Positions 34,628 through 44,264 are shown, numbered from the stretch's first letter. The stretch: DNA of 64,000 nt from JAVKEN01 sp040221415 (GCA_040221415.1 JAVKEN010000009.1:21753-85752), one strand, 5' to 3'. The notes: generated by a model not told the origin, from the sequence alone. Program-made: numbers and translations.

Positions 34628-37288
34628 TTATTTTATCGCAGCATGTGCCGCAGCCAACCTAGCAATTGGAATTCTAAAAGGAGAACATGACACATAGGTT
34701 AAGTTTTGTTTGTGACAAAACTCAATGGATCTTGGGTCGCCTCCATGCTCACCGCAGATGCCTAATTTGAATTCCGCCTTCACTGATCGCGCTTTAGAAG
34801 CAGATATCTTAATTAACTCACCGACCCCTTCTTGATCCAAAGAAACAAATGGATCATCTTCCATAATCTTATCATCAAGATATTTAGTGATAAACTCAGA
34901 CGAATCATCACGAGACATACCATAAGAGGTTTGTGTTAAATCATTTGTTCCATAACTAAAATAATCTACATGATGTGCTATTTTATCAGAAATAAGGGCT
35001 GCTCTCGGGAGCTCGATCATTGTACCCACACTACACTCAATTTTATGATTTGATTCTTTTTCAACCGCATCCTTCACTTCAATAATTAAATCACGCATGA
35101 TTTTTATTTCTTTCTCAGTAGAAATCAAAGGAACCATAATTTCTATATTAGGTTTAAAATCATATTTTTTAGACACATCAACATAGGCCTCAAAAATAGC
35201 CTGGGACTGCATTTTATATATTTCCGGGTAAGAAATGCCTAACCTTGCACCTCTATGACCAAGCATTGGATTTGCTTCGTGCAACTTCTCACATCTGTCC
35301 CGAATGTAAGAAACATCCATGTCAGTTGCCTGAGCTAAAGTCTCGATCTCTTCATCTGTATGAGGCAGAAATTCGTGCAGAGGAGGATCAAGCAATCTAA
35401 TGTTCACTGGTTTATTTTTCATTAATTGAAAAATTTCATAGAAATCTTGCTTTTGCATTGGAAGAATTTCATCAAGAGCTTCCCTTCTTTGTTCAGATTG
35501 ACTTGCAATAATCATCTTCCTGACCGACAAAATACGTTCACTATCAAAAAACATATGCTCAGTACGACACAAACCAATACCTTCTGCTCCAAACTTAATA
35601 GCTGTGCTAACATCAAGTGATGTTTCAGCATTTGTTCTGACTTGTAATTTTTTATATCTATCTGCCCAAGACATAATTGTAAGGAAATCTTTGGTTAAAG
35701 TTGGCAATGTTGTAGGTATATTACCTTCATACACCTCTCCTAGCGAACCATCTATGGTAATATGTTCTCCTGCATGTATTTTAGTTCCATTTTCACATAC
35801 CATGTAGCCATTATTCTGATTTACAGTAATTTTTCCTGCACCGGCAACGCACGCTCTACCCATTCCTCTAGCAACCACAGCTGCATGCGATGTCATACCT
35901 CCTCTTGCAGTTAGAATCCCTTGCGCAGCATTCATACCATGTATGTCTTCTGGACTAGTCTCAACTCTAACCAAAATTACCTTCTCACCGTTGACATGCA
36001 TTCTCTCTGCATCATTTGCAGTAAAAACAACCTTACCAGTAGCTGCACCAGGAGAAGCCGGTAAACCTTTTGCAATTATGACTTTTTTTGCTTTTGGATC
36101 TAACGCGGGATGCAATAACTGATCCAGAGATTCTGGCTCAATTTTAAGCAAAGCTTCTTTCTCACTGATTAAACCTTCCGACACAAGGTCATAAGCTATT
36201 TTTATTGCTGCAGCTGCAGTTCTTTTTCCAGATCTAGTTTGCAACATCCATAATTTTTTATCTTGAACTGTAAACTCTATATCCTGCATATCTCGATAAT
36301 GAGACTCTAAAATTTGTGCCATTTTTATAAATTCTTGATATATCTCTGGCATCGTTTCTTCCATTGATAGAAGATCTGATTGAGTCTCAATTTTATTTTT
36401 TTCAGATATTGGTTGTGGAGTTCTAATTCCAGCAACTACATCTTCACCTTGAGCATTTATTAGATATTCTCCATAAATATTTGCATCTCCGGTAGATGGG
36501 TTTCTTGTGAATGCAACACCTGTTGCACTTGTTTCTCCAAGATTTCCGAATACCATGGATTGAACATTTACTGCAGTGCCCCATTCTTCAGGAATTTTAT
36601 TGATCCTTCTATAAACCTTGGCCCTGTGGCACATCCATGATTTAAATACAGCTTCAATAGCTCCCCACAGCTGTTTGCTTGCGATTTGAGGAAACTCCTG
36701 GTCTGTTTCTTCTTTTACTATTGCCTTAAATCTGTTTACCAATTCATACAAATCATCAGCATCTAACTCTGAATCATTTGTAACAGATTTATCCATCTTT
36801 ACCGTCTCAATTGCCTCTTCAAACAAATGATGATCAACATCTAGCACAACATCAGAATACATCTGAATAAAGCGACGATAGCTGTCATAAGCAAATCTTT
36901 TACCACCCTTAGCTGCCAAGCCTTGCACTGTATCATCGTTAAGGCCCAGATTAAGAACCGTGTCCATCATTCCCGGCATTGAAACTCTTGCACCGGATCT
37001 AACGGAAACTAGTAATGGATTTGTTTTATCGCCAAACCTTAGTCCAAGTTCTGACTCTATTTTTGCAATTGAATTATTGACTTGATTTACTAAATCTTTA
37101 GGAAGATTCTCACCATTTTCATAATAATGAACACAAGCAGAAGTTGTAATTGTAAAACCATAAGGTACTGGTAAACCTATGTTACACATCTCAGCAAGGT
37201 TAGCCCCCTTACCGCCCAGTAAGTTACGCATACTAGCATTTCCCTCTGCGGATCCATTGCCAAAAACATAAGTCCATTTTTCTGCCAT
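34628..37288 (-). CDS. ppdK: Pyruvate, phosphate dikinase
   Basis: This enzyme reversibly converts pyruvate, ATP and phosphate to PEP, AMP and diphosphate. The order is: N-terminal ATP-grasp domain (GGKGANLAEMCNIGLPVPYGF type start), central phosphohistidine domain with GGMTSHAAVVARGMGR, and C-terminal PEP-binding barrel with GICGEHGGDP. The 886 residues match the family. The ATG at 37288, with GGAG at proper spacing, is preferred to an upstream in-frame TTG (37300). It is the last gene of the rpsB-to-ppdK run, 12 bases after glyS. In Rickettsiales PPDK usually links pyruvate and PEP in place of pyruvate kinase; that role is inferred. Confidence 0.97.
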   Translation of the reverse strand: MAEKWTYVFGNGSAEGNASMRNLLGGKGANLAEMCNIGLPVPYGFTITTSACVHYYENGENLPKDLVNQVNNSIAKIESELGLRFGDKTNPLLVSVRSGARVSMPGMMDTVLNLGLNDDTVQGLAAKGGKRFAYDSYRRFIQMYSDVVLDVDHHLFEEAIETVKMDKSVTNDSELDADDLYELVNRFKAIVKEETDQEFPQIASKQLWGAIEAVFKSWMCHRAKVYRRINKIPEEWGTAVNVQSMVFGNLGETSATGVAFTRNPSTGDANIYGEYLINAQGEDVVAGIRTPQPISEKNKIETQSDLLSMEETMPEIYQEFIKMAQILESHYRDMQDIEFTVQDKKLWMLQTRSGKRTAAAAIKIAYDLVSEGLISEKEALLKIEPESLDQLLHPALDPKAKKVIIAKGLPASPGAATGKVVFTANDAERMHVNGEKVILVRVETSPEDIHGMNAAQGILTARGGMTSHAAVVARGMGRACVAGAGKITVNQNNGYMVCENGTKIHAGEHITIDGSLGEVYEGNIPTTLPTLTKDFLTIMSWADRYKKLQVRTNAETSLDVSTAIKFGAEGIGLCRTEHMFFDSERILSVRKMIIASQSEQRREALDEILPMQKQDFYEIFQLMKNKPVNIRLLDPPLHEFLPHTDEEIETLAQATDMDVSYIRDRCEKLHEANPMLGHRGARLGISYPEIYKMQSQAIFEAYVDVSKKYDFKPNIEIMVPLISTEKEIKIMRDLIIEVKDAVEKESNHKIECSVGTMIELPRAALISDKIAHHVDYFSYGTNDLTQTSYGMSRDDSSEFITKYLDDKIMEDDPFVSLDQEGVGELIKISASKARSVKAEFKLGICGEHGGDPRSIEFCHKQNLTYVSCSPFRIPIARLAAAHAAIK

Positions 37289-37300
37289 CACGATCTCCAA

Positions 37301-39319
37301 TTAAATCTTAGAACAATCTACAATTTTATTCACCATCTCTAATACCGACTTTAACAAAGAAAGTCGATTATTTCTTATACTCAAATCTTTATCTAGTACC
37401 ATCAATTCGTCAAAAAACTTTGTAACAAGCTTAGAAATTCCTCCAAATTGATTCAAAGCTTCTATATAATTTTTGTCTTTGATAAAGCTATTAATTAAAT
37501 CTTTATCTTTTAAAACTTGATTATACAAATCCAGCTCGGAACTCTCAGTAAACAACTTAGGGTTTGCAATAAATTCAACACTCTTTGCACTCGCTAAAAT
37601 ATTATTGATTCGTTTTACAGATTGATAGATTTCCTTGCCGTTATCAGTCACAAAAAACTCAGAAATTGTCTTTGCTTTTGAATACTCATCAAAATAATTA
37701 TTATCCAGAACAATTGCGTTAACTTCCTCTACTGCAAAACCTTCATCCTTCAGAAATTGTTTAAATCTTTCATCAATATAATTTTTCACTTCTACTTCTA
37801 AAGAAGCTGAAGCATTAAACATCTTAGACACATATTCAATCAAAGAATCAAAAGTGAAATCTAATTTTTTATCTAAAATAATTCTAATAATTCCTATTGC
37901 AGCTCTCCTAAGGGCAAACGGGTCCTTTGAGCTAGTAGGCTTCTCATCAACACTAAACAACCCAACAATAGAATCTATTTTATCTGCAATCGAAACAATA
38001 GATGCCTCAAGGGACTCAGGACATGGATCGTCTCTACCCACAGGCCAATAATGCTGCTCTATTGCTGAAGCCACAATCTTGTCTTCACCATCATGCAATG
38101 CAAAATATTTACCCATTGTACCTTGTAGGTCAGTAAATTCAAAAACTGTCTCAGCAACAAGGTCAGCCTTACATAACCTTGCAACACTTGAAACCTTTTT
38201 CGTAGAAATTCCTATCTCGTTAGCAATAAAACTAGCTATTTTTGCAATTCTGACTGACTTGTCATAAATAGATCCTATTTTTGAATGAAATGTAACTTTC
38301 TTAAGTTCTGGTATTCTATCTTCTAACGATTTCTTCAAATCGTTTTCATAGAAAAATTTGGCATCATGTAACCTTGCTTCAAGAACTTTTTTATTTCCTT
38401 CAACAACCAGATTTTCATCCGTTGATTTGATATTAGAAATTACAGCAAAATAAGGAGAAAAGTTTCCATGCTTATCAGTAAAAGGAAAATATTTCTGATT
38501 TAATACCATACTAGTAATCAAAATTTCTGGAGGCAAATTTAGAAATTCATCTGAAATTCGAGATATAATAACTTTCGGAAATTCAACTAATCCGGTTACT
38601 TCATCAATTAGTGACTTGCTAGCATTAAGCTTTATATTATGTTGTTTTGACAGACTCTCTACTTGAGATAATATTTCATCTCTGCGTTCGTCTTGATCCA
38701 AAACGACATACGATTTATTTAATGTGTCAAAATAATCTGCAGGTGTTGTTACTTTAATTTCCCCTGGCGACATGAATCGATGACCGAAGGTTTTACTATT
38801 TGATCTTAGGCCAGCAAAATTCACATCAACAATTTCTGAATCAAATAAGCATAAAATATTTCTTATAGGTCTTACCCATTTAGTCCTGGTCGATTCCCAT
38901 TGCATTGTCTTTGGCCAACGAAACTGCTTTAATATATTTAGCACTATGTCTTGTAAAACTGCTATGGTTTTTCTCTCTGAAGATTGCTTAATAGCGAAAA
39001 AATATTTTTTACCATTAATCTCTTTCTGAAGAAGGTCATCGTGTTTTAAATTATTAGATTTACAGAACCCATCTATTGCTTTTTCTGGGGCACTTATTGA
39101 TGGACCTTTTAACTCCTCAGAATCTGAAACAATGCTCTCGGGGACATTTTTAACTAACAATACTAATCTTTGGGGTGTCACAAACGATTTAACTTCCTTA
39201 AAAGACACTTTACTAAAACTAGCCTCTTTTAAAAAGAGGTCATTCATTCTCTCTTTGGCATCAAGCTGCATACGAGCGGGAATCTCTTCAGAATAAATCT
39301 CTAGTAAAAAATCACCCAT
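37301..39319 (-). CDS. glyS: Glycine--tRNA ligase beta subunit
   Basis: This is the tRNA-binding beta subunit of the alpha2-beta2 glycyl-tRNA synthetase. MGDFLLEIYSEEIPARM is the canonical start, with HD-domain and C-terminal anticodon region following (PFALRRAAIGIIRIIL is conserved). With the ATG at 39319 it has 672 residues, and GGAG is correctly spaced upstream; an in-frame upstream extension to 39391 would add 24 residues not found in the family. It overlaps the glyQ 3' end by 8 bases. Confidence 0.96.
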   Translation of the reverse strand: MGDFLLEIYSEEIPARMQLDAKERMNDLFLKEASFSKVSFKEVKSFVTPQRLVLLVKNVPESIVSDSEELKGPSISAPEKAIDGFCKSNNLKHDDLLQKEINGKKYFFAIKQSSERKTIAVLQDIVLNILKQFRWPKTMQWESTRTKWVRPIRNILCLFDSEIVDVNFAGLRSNSKTFGHRFMSPGEIKVTTPADYFDTLNKSYVVLDQDERRDEILSQVESLSKQHNIKLNASKSLIDEVTGLVEFPKVIISRISDEFLNLPPEILITSMVLNQKYFPFTDKHGNFSPYFAVISNIKSTDENLVVEGNKKVLEARLHDAKFFYENDLKKSLEDRIPELKKVTFHSKIGSIYDKSVRIAKIASFIANEIGISTKKVSSVARLCKADLVAETVFEFTDLQGTMGKYFALHDGEDKIVASAIEQHYWPVGRDDPCPESLEASIVSIADKIDSIVGLFSVDEKPTSSKDPFALRRAAIGIIRIILDKKLDFTFDSLIEYVSKMFNASASLEVEVKNYIDERFKQFLKDEGFAVEEVNAIVLDNNYFDEYSKAKTISEFFVTDNGKEIYQSVKRINNILASAKSVEFIANPKLFTESSELDLYNQVLKDKDLINSFIKDKNYIEALNQFGGISKLVTKFFDELMVLDKDLSIRNNRLSLLKSVLEMVNKIVDCSKI

Positions 39320-40193
39320 TTTTTTTCTCCAATTCGAGCCATTTTTTACAACATTGCTTAACCATATCTCGAACTCTTGAAATATATTCACCTCTTTCTG
39401 TTACACTCAATACACCCATAGCATCAAGAGTATTAAATAGGTGACTTGCTTTAATGCAGAATTCGTATGCAGGTATTGGTAAATCAACTCCTACTAACCT
39501 TTTAACCTCTTTCTCTGAATCATTAAAGTGAGTGCTTAACATGCCAACATTCGCACTCTCCAGAGAGTATCTTGAATATTGATACTCACTGTCTAAATAT
39601 AAATCTGAGTATTTCTTCTGCATGCCAGCGTCAGTAGATTCATTCAGTAATAAATCTTTTATGTCCTTCTTATTTTGCAGATAAAGAGCTATTCTTTCTA
39701 ATCCGTACGTTAACTCTCCTGACACAACCTCGCATTCAATTCCCCCCATTTGTTGCATATATGTAAACTGAGACACCTCCATGCCATCACACCACACCTC
39801 CCAACCAAGACCAGAAGCTCCTAAAGTTGGACTCTCCCAGTCATCTTCAACAAATCTAATATCATGCTTTTTTGGATCTATACCCAAATATTCTAAACTT
39901 TTTAAATACAACTCCTGAATATTTGATGGCGAAGGCTTGAGAATAACTTGAAATTGATGATATTTAAAAAGTCTATTAGGATGCTGTCCATAACGACCAT
40001 CTGTTGGCCTTCTTGAAGGCTGAACATAAGCTAATTTATATGGTTTACTGCCTAGCGTAAGAAAGCTTGTTGCTGTGTGAAAAGTACCAGCTCCCATCTC
40101 CAAATCATAAGGCTGCAAAATTACACATCCCTGCTTATGCCAATACTCTTGTAAAAGAAAAATTAAACCTTGGAATGATTTGGCCGTGAACAT
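39312..40193 (-). CDS. glyQ: Glycine--tRNA ligase alpha subunit
   Basis: This is the catalytic class II subunit of the tetrameric glycyl-tRNA synthetase. SFQGLIFLLQEYWHKQGCVILQPYDLEMGAGT-type opening, YVQPSRRPTDGRYG, FVEDDWESPTLGASGLGWEVW and FTYMQQMGGIEC are typical. At 293 residues it has normal length. It is adjacent to glyS as in most bacteria and lies 8 bases after frr. Confidence 0.97.
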   Translation of the reverse strand: MFTAKSFQGLIFLLQEYWHKQGCVILQPYDLEMGAGTFHTATSFLTLGSKPYKLAYVQPSRRPTDGRYGQHPNRLFKYHQFQVILKPSPSNIQELYLKSLEYLGIDPKKHDIRFVEDDWESPTLGASGLGWEVWCDGMEVSQFTYMQQMGGIECEVVSGELTYGLERIALYLQNKKDIKDLLLNESTDAGMQKKYSDLYLDSEYQYSRYSLESANVGMLSTHFNDSEKEVKRLVGVDLPIPAYEFCIKASHLFNTLDAMGVLSVTERGEYISRVRDMVKQCCKKWLELEKKNG

Positions 40194-40201
40194 ATCAGAC
40201 C

Positions 40202-40759
40202 TTATACCCGCATTATCTCTTTTTCACGTGATGATAAAGAAGTATCGATTTTACTTATAAATTCATCAGTAATTTTCTGCACATCATCACTAGCCTTATG
40301 CATATCATCTTCCGATATATCTTTAGATTTTTCTAATTTTTTTATCTCATCCATTGCATCACGACGAATATTACGCACAGCAATTTTTGTTTGCTCGGAA
40401 TATTTAGATGCAAGTTTTACCAATTCTTTTCTTCTCTCTTCGCTCAAAGGGGGAATTGGTATGCGTACTAGCTGACCATCAGCTGAAGCATTAACACCTA
40501 AATCAGAAATATTAATAGCTCTTTCCACTGAACTCACTAACCCTTTATCCCACACTTGAACAACTAACAATTTTGCATCTTGAGCAGAAACTGATCCGAC
40601 TTGATTAATTGGCATCATACTGCCATAGGCCTCAACCATAATATGCTCGAGAAAACTTGGGGTAGCTCTACCAGTTCTAATGCCCTTTAACTCACTTATT
40701 AAATTGTTTAAAGAGTTATCCATTTTCTTTTTTATTTGAGACTTAATATCTTCAATCAT
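40202..40759 (-). CDS. frr: Ribosome recycling factor
   Basis: RRF, with EF-G, splits the post-termination ribosome. The 185-residue protein shows the family features GIRTGRATPSFLEHIMVEAYG, LVVQVWDKG, and the C-terminal three-helix motif VRNIRRDAMDEIKKLEK. It sits in the classic rpsB-tsf-pyrH-frr order, 9 bases after pyrH. Confidence 0.98.
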   Translation of the reverse strand: MIEDIKSQIKKKMDNSLNNLISELKGIRTGRATPSFLEHIMVEAYGSMMPINQVGSVSAQDAKLLVVQVWDKGLVSSVERAINISDLGVNASADGQLVRIPIPPLSEERRKELVKLASKYSEQTKIAVRNIRRDAMDEIKKLEKSKDISEDDMHKASDDVQKITDEFISKIDTSLSSREKEIMRV

Positions 40760-40768
40760 AATTCAAAA

Positions 40769-41485
40769 TTATTTAATAATTGTATATTCTCCCTGACTGC
40801 AGGCTGCCCGTAACACGCTATTTTCATTATGTATTGAAAAAACAACTACAGGTAATTTATTTTCTCGTGCAAGAGTAATTGCTGAAGCGTCCATAACAGA
40901 CAAGCCATCCTCTAGAACTTTTTTATAGCTTAATTCTTTATACTTAGAAGCCTTTTGATCTTTTTTAGGATCCGCCGTGTAAACGCCATCGACTTGCGTC
41001 GCTTTCATTAACACATCACAGTTTAACTCAACAGCTCTCAACGCAGCCGCGGTGTCAGTAGAAAAGAATGGGTTCCCTGTGCCAGCAGCACAAATTACAA
41101 TCCTTCCTTTTTCCATATGACGAATGGCTCTTCTCCTAATATATTGCTCGCACATCGCAGAAGCAGGAATCGCTGAACACACCCTCGTGCTTACATCCAG
41201 CTTGTCAAAAACACTTTGTATAGCTAAGGCATTCATGATAGTACCAAGCATACCCATATAATCACAACTAGCTCTATCAATTAATTTTTGCTCGGATAAG
41301 CTAACCCCTCGAAAAATATTGCCGCCACCAACAACAATACTTACTTCAACACCTGCATCATGAAGCTTTTTGATATCTTTGCATATACGCTGAACTTCAG
41401 AGAAATCATAACCAAATTCTTTTTCCCCTTTTAATGCCTCTCCTGAGATTTTCAGAAGTACCCTCTTGTAGGGATCTGCAGACAT
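40769..41485 (-). CDS. pyrH: Uridylate kinase
   Basis: This amino-acid-kinase-family UMP kinase makes UDP. The 238 residues contain RVLLKISGEALKGE, IVVGGGNIFRG, DYMGMLGTIMNALAI and a DGVYTADPKKD loop. It feeds UDP and then UTP to pyrG in the same window. It starts 12 bases after the tsf stop. Confidence 0.98.
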   Translation of the reverse strand: MSADPYKRVLLKISGEALKGEKEFGYDFSEVQRICKDIKKLHDAGVEVSIVVGGGNIFRGVSLSEQKLIDRASCDYMGMLGTIMNALAIQSVFDKLDVSTRVCSAIPASAMCEQYIRRRAIRHMEKGRIVICAAGTGNPFFSTDTAAALRAVELNCDVLMKATQVDGVYTADPKKDQKASKYKELSYKKVLEDGLSVMDASAITLARENKLPVVVFSIHNENSVLRAACSQGEYTIIK

Positions 41486-41497
41486 ATCAGCTCCTAT

Positions 41498-42424
41498 CTA
41501 TTTTGTGCCAGATATTTCAGCAACCTCCTGCGCGAAATCTTGAGTTTCTACCTCAATCCCTTCGCCAACTTCGTATCTGATAAAACCTTTAATTTCTACT
41601 TCCGTATTATGCTCTTTTGCAAAGGAGTTAACAACATCTTTTACTGGAGTCTTACCATCAATGACAAATAATTGCTCTAAAAGCACAACTTCCTTGTAAA
41701 ATTTATTCACCCTACCCTCTACCATTTTCTCAACAATATTGTCCGGCTTACCGGATGCTTTTGCTTGCTCAAAGAAAATAGCTTTCTCTCTTTCTACTAA
41801 TGAACTATCGACCTCGGATGAGGTTAGCGCAACTGGTTTAGCTGCTGCAACATGCATGGCAATCTGTTTACCTAATTGCTCAAGATCCGGAGTGACTTTA
41901 TCAGACTCGATAGCAACCAAAACAGCAATTTTTCCTACATTTTCTTTTACAGAATTATGAACGTAACTCGCCACTATGCCAGAAGAAACTTCAAGAGAAG
42001 ACATTCTTCTTAAGTTCATGTTCTCCCCGATAACAGCAATCGCGTCAACAATCTCCTCCTTGACTGATTTTGATGCATTCATACATTTCTTTTCAGACAG
42101 CTCTTCAACATTTTCAACTTCCATTGCAGTATGAACAACATTGCTAACTAATTCCTGAAAATTCTCATTGCGAGCAACAAAATCTGTTTCTGCATTTAGC
42201 TCTACTGCCACACCTTTACTTCCATCCACTGCAACAGCTACCAAACCTTCAGCTGCTACTCTACCTGACTTCTTTCCTGCAAGAGCGTGGCCTTTTTTGC
42301 GCAGCCAATCAACCGCTGACTCAAAATCACCATCACACTCCTGTAGAGCTTTCTTACAATCCATCATCCCAGCGCCTGTTTTCTCACGCAAGTCTTTAAC
42401 TAATGAAGCGGTAATTTGTGCCAT
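41498..42424 (-). CDS. tsf: Elongation factor Ts
   Basis: EF-Ts exchanges GDP for GTP on EF-Tu. The N-terminal UBA-like domain begins SLVKDLREKTGAGMMDCKKAL, and the core contains VAVELNAETDFVARNENF and GKIAVLVAIE. At 308 residues it has normal length. It follows rpsB by one base. Confidence 0.98.
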   Translation of the reverse strand: MAQITASLVKDLREKTGAGMMDCKKALQECDGDFESAVDWLRKKGHALAGKKSGRVAAEGLVAVAVDGSKGVAVELNAETDFVARNENFQELVSNVVHTAMEVENVEELSEKKCMNASKSVKEEIVDAIAVIGENMNLRRMSSLEVSSGIVASYVHNSVKENVGKIAVLVAIESDKVTPDLEQLGKQIAMHVAAAKPVALTSSEVDSSLVEREKAIFFEQAKASGKPDNIVEKMVEGRVNKFYKEVVLLEQLFVIDGKTPVKDVVNSFAKEHNTEVEIKGFIRYEVGEGIEVETQDFAQEVAEISGTK

Positions 42425-42425
42425 T

Positions 42426-43463
42426 TTAGCTCTCCTTTTTACTTTTAGTGGTTTTAGCTTTAGATGCTACAGCGGTTTTCTTAGCTGCCGGCTTCTTTTC
42501 TTCTTTCGCTTTTGAGGCAGATTTTGAGGCAGAGGTTTTAGCTACTTTTGATTTAGTAGCTTTCTTCACCGTCTCTTCTTCCTCTTTTTTATCTTCCTTA
42601 ACATCAGATTTAGCTGGTTCTTTTTTAGCAACCGCCTCTTTTTTGGTAATCTCTTCTTTTGCTTCTACTTTTTCTGCGTTCTCTTTTTCAGGCTTCTTAA
42701 TATCAACCTTCACTCCAGAATCCTTCTTTGAATCAACAGAAACTCCGGAAGCAGCTAAACTATTCTCCATCGCTTTCAAAATCGTATCTGAGATAATATC
42801 ACAGTAAAATTGTATAGACCTAATAGCATCATCATTGCCCGGAATTATATAATCAACACCCAGAGGTCTACCATTAGTATCAACTATTGCAGCCACAGGT
42901 ATGCCTAATTTTTTAGCTTCTTGTATGGCAATATTCTCTTTCCAACTGTCAATAACAAAAACTAAATCTGGTCTGCCTTTCATGTTTCTTATTCCACCCA
43001 AAGAAGCCTCAAGCTTTTGACGCTTCCTATCGAAATCTAAAAGTTCTTTTTTACTATATTTAGAAACTTCGCTTTTCTCTTCTTCTTCAAGAATTTTTTC
43101 TATGTCTTCTAAAGTTTTGATTGACTTGGAAACTGTATTCCAATTTGTCAACATCCCACCAAGCCATCTTTTGTTTACGAAGTGCTGACCACATCTCAAA
43201 GCTGACTCTTTTAGAACTTCAACAGCTTGCTTTTTTGTAGCCACAAACAAAATTTTACCGTTGCCTCTTGCTACTTCATATATCTTTTTAAGAGCGTTAT
43301 GGAGCAAAGGGGCTGTCTTTTGGAGATCAATAATGTGCACCCCATTTCTTTCTCCATATATAAATGGTGCCATGATAGGGTTCCATCTAGAAGTCTTGTG
43401 TCCGAAATGAACACCAGCCTCTAGCATTTGAGCTATAGTAAACTTTGGAATAGATTGAGTCAT
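42426..43463 (-). CDS. rpsB: 30S ribosomal protein S2 with long Lys/Glu/Ala tail
   Basis: Residues 1-235 are a typical S2: MLEAGVHFGHKTSRWNP, FIYGERNGVHIIDLQKT, NKRWLGGMLTNW and IPGNDDAIRSIQFYC. The remaining 110 residues form a low-complexity tail of Lys, Glu and Ala (345 residues against about 241 in E. coli). Such tails are seen in several alphaproteobacterial ribosomal proteins and are probably flexible. It is the first gene of an 8.8 kb run ending at ppdK. A promoter and a hairpin-rich leader lie upstream. Confidence 0.97.
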   Translation of the reverse strand: MTQSIPKFTIAQMLEAGVHFGHKTSRWNPIMAPFIYGERNGVHIIDLQKTAPLLHNALKKIYEVARGNGKILFVATKKQAVEVLKESALRCGQHFVNKRWLGGMLTNWNTVSKSIKTLEDIEKILEEEEKSEVSKYSKKELLDFDRKRQKLEASLGGIRNMKGRPDLVFVIDSWKENIAIQEAKKLGIPVAAIVDTNGRPLGVDYIIPGNDDAIRSIQFYCDIISDTILKAMENSLAASGVSVDSKKDSGVKVDIKKPEKENAEKVEAKEEITKKEAVAKKEPAKSDVKEDKKEEEETVKKATKSKVAKTSASKSASKAKEEKKPAAKKTAVASKAKTTKSKKES

Positions 43464-43504
43464 AATATTATATCCTTTTTAGTTAAACCTCTGTGCAGTT
43501 ACAA

Positions 43505-43550
43505 CTTAAATAATTAAGTCACTAAAAAGTGGCTGCACATGTGAATGTGC
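43505..43550 (-). promoter_or_regulatory. Hairpin-rich 5' leader of rpsB
   Basis: Three short stem-loops lie in 46 bases: 43535-43550 (6-bp stem GCACAT/ATGTGC), 43520-43531 (4-bp stem CACT/AGTG) and 43505-43518 (5-bp stem CTTAA/TTAAG). They fall between the predicted promoter and the rpsB start. In other bacteria S2 represses its own mRNA through a structured leader; a similar role here is inference. Confidence 0.4.
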
Positions 43551-43555
43551 GCCGA

Positions 43556-43584
43556 ATAATAAGGCACAAACTACATTAATTCAA
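43556..43584 (-). promoter_or_regulatory. Predicted sigma-70 promoter of the rpsB operon
   Basis: On the minus strand TTGAAT (43584-43579) and TATTAT (43561-43556) are 17 bases apart, both five of six to consensus. Transcription would begin near 43549, about 85 bases before the rpsB ATG. It is the only gap over 12 bases upstream of the seven-gene run, so it likely drives all of it. Confidence 0.6.
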
Positions 43585-43608
43585 GATCAAATTTAATAAT
43601 TCTTTAAT

Positions 43609-44154
43609 TTAATTAGTCTTGTCTCTTAAAGATTTCGCTTGTTCTCTTGCGATATTAATCGCTTCATCAAGAGCTGTTTGAGTGCAAAGCCCAAGAATTA
43701 CAGGATCTTTAGCTCTCAAATTAGACATATTCCAATGCTCTCTATTACGAATAGTTTGTATGGTGTTTTTTGTAGTCCCAATAAGCTTAACAATCTTTGC
43801 ATCAGTCATCTCAGGGCAATTTTTTATTATCCAATAAACCGCATCTGGTTTATCTTGCCTTCTTGCGATTGGAGTATATTTAGTAACTTTTTTCTTTTTT
43901 GGCGTGGGAGCAGAAGATTTAATGATCTGTAAACGCGCATTAGGGTCTTTTTCACATCTTGAAATTTCTTCAGCATCTAACTCACCGTTTACTATTGGAT
44001 CTTCTGGTATAATGTTTGCAGCCACCTCTCCATCAGCAATTGCCTGCACTTCCAATGGATGCAAATTGCAAAATACTGCAACTTGATCAAAAGTTAGCGT
44101 TGTATTATCGACTAACCAAACAGCAGTAGCTTTGGGCATTAGTGGTGCACTCAT
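43609..44154 (-). CDS. trcR: Cell-cycle transcriptional regulator TrcR (DUF1013)
   Basis: This 181-residue alphaproteobacterial protein (former DUF1013) is associated with RNA polymerase and CtrA/cell-cycle gene expression in studied species. MPKATAVWLVDNTTLTFDQVA, FCNLHPLEVQAIADGE and DAVYWIIKNCPEMTDAKIVKLIGTT match the conserved helix-turn-helix-like regions. It is single-copy and has its own strong promoter. The role in this organism is inferred from the family. Confidence 0.93.
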   Translation of the reverse strand: MSAPLMPKATAVWLVDNTTLTFDQVAVFCNLHPLEVQAIADGEVAANIIPEDPIVNGELDAEEISRCEKDPNARLQIIKSSAPTPKKKKVTKYTPIARRQDKPDAVYWIIKNCPEMTDAKIVKLIGTTKNTIQTIRNREHWNMSNLRAKDPVILGLCTQTALDEAINIAREQAKSLRDKTN

Positions 44155-44195
44155 ATAAATTACCTCTAGTTTAAGACGAGTTTAATTCTGCAGAC

Positions 44196-44222
44196 ATTAT
44201 ATATGAAACAATATTTTGTCAA
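44196..44222 (-). promoter_or_regulatory. Predicted sigma-70 promoter of trcR
   Basis: On the minus strand a perfect TTGACA (44222-44217) and a perfect TATAAT (44201-44196) stand 15 bases apart, just upstream of trcR. The boxes are ideal, but the spacer is short by two bases, so strength is uncertain. Confidence 0.5.
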
Positions 44223-44264
44223 TTAATAATGCTTCACTCTCAAGGCATTCTGGAGTCTCAATAT

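Noticed and set aside
37289..37300. TTG start for ppdK
   Set aside because: The ATG at 37288 has GGAG at ideal spacing and gives the family's N-terminus.
39320..39391. 24-residue N-terminal extension of glyS
   Set aside because: The family begins at MGDFLLEI-type sequence, and GGAG precedes the ATG at 39319; the extension lies inside glyQ.
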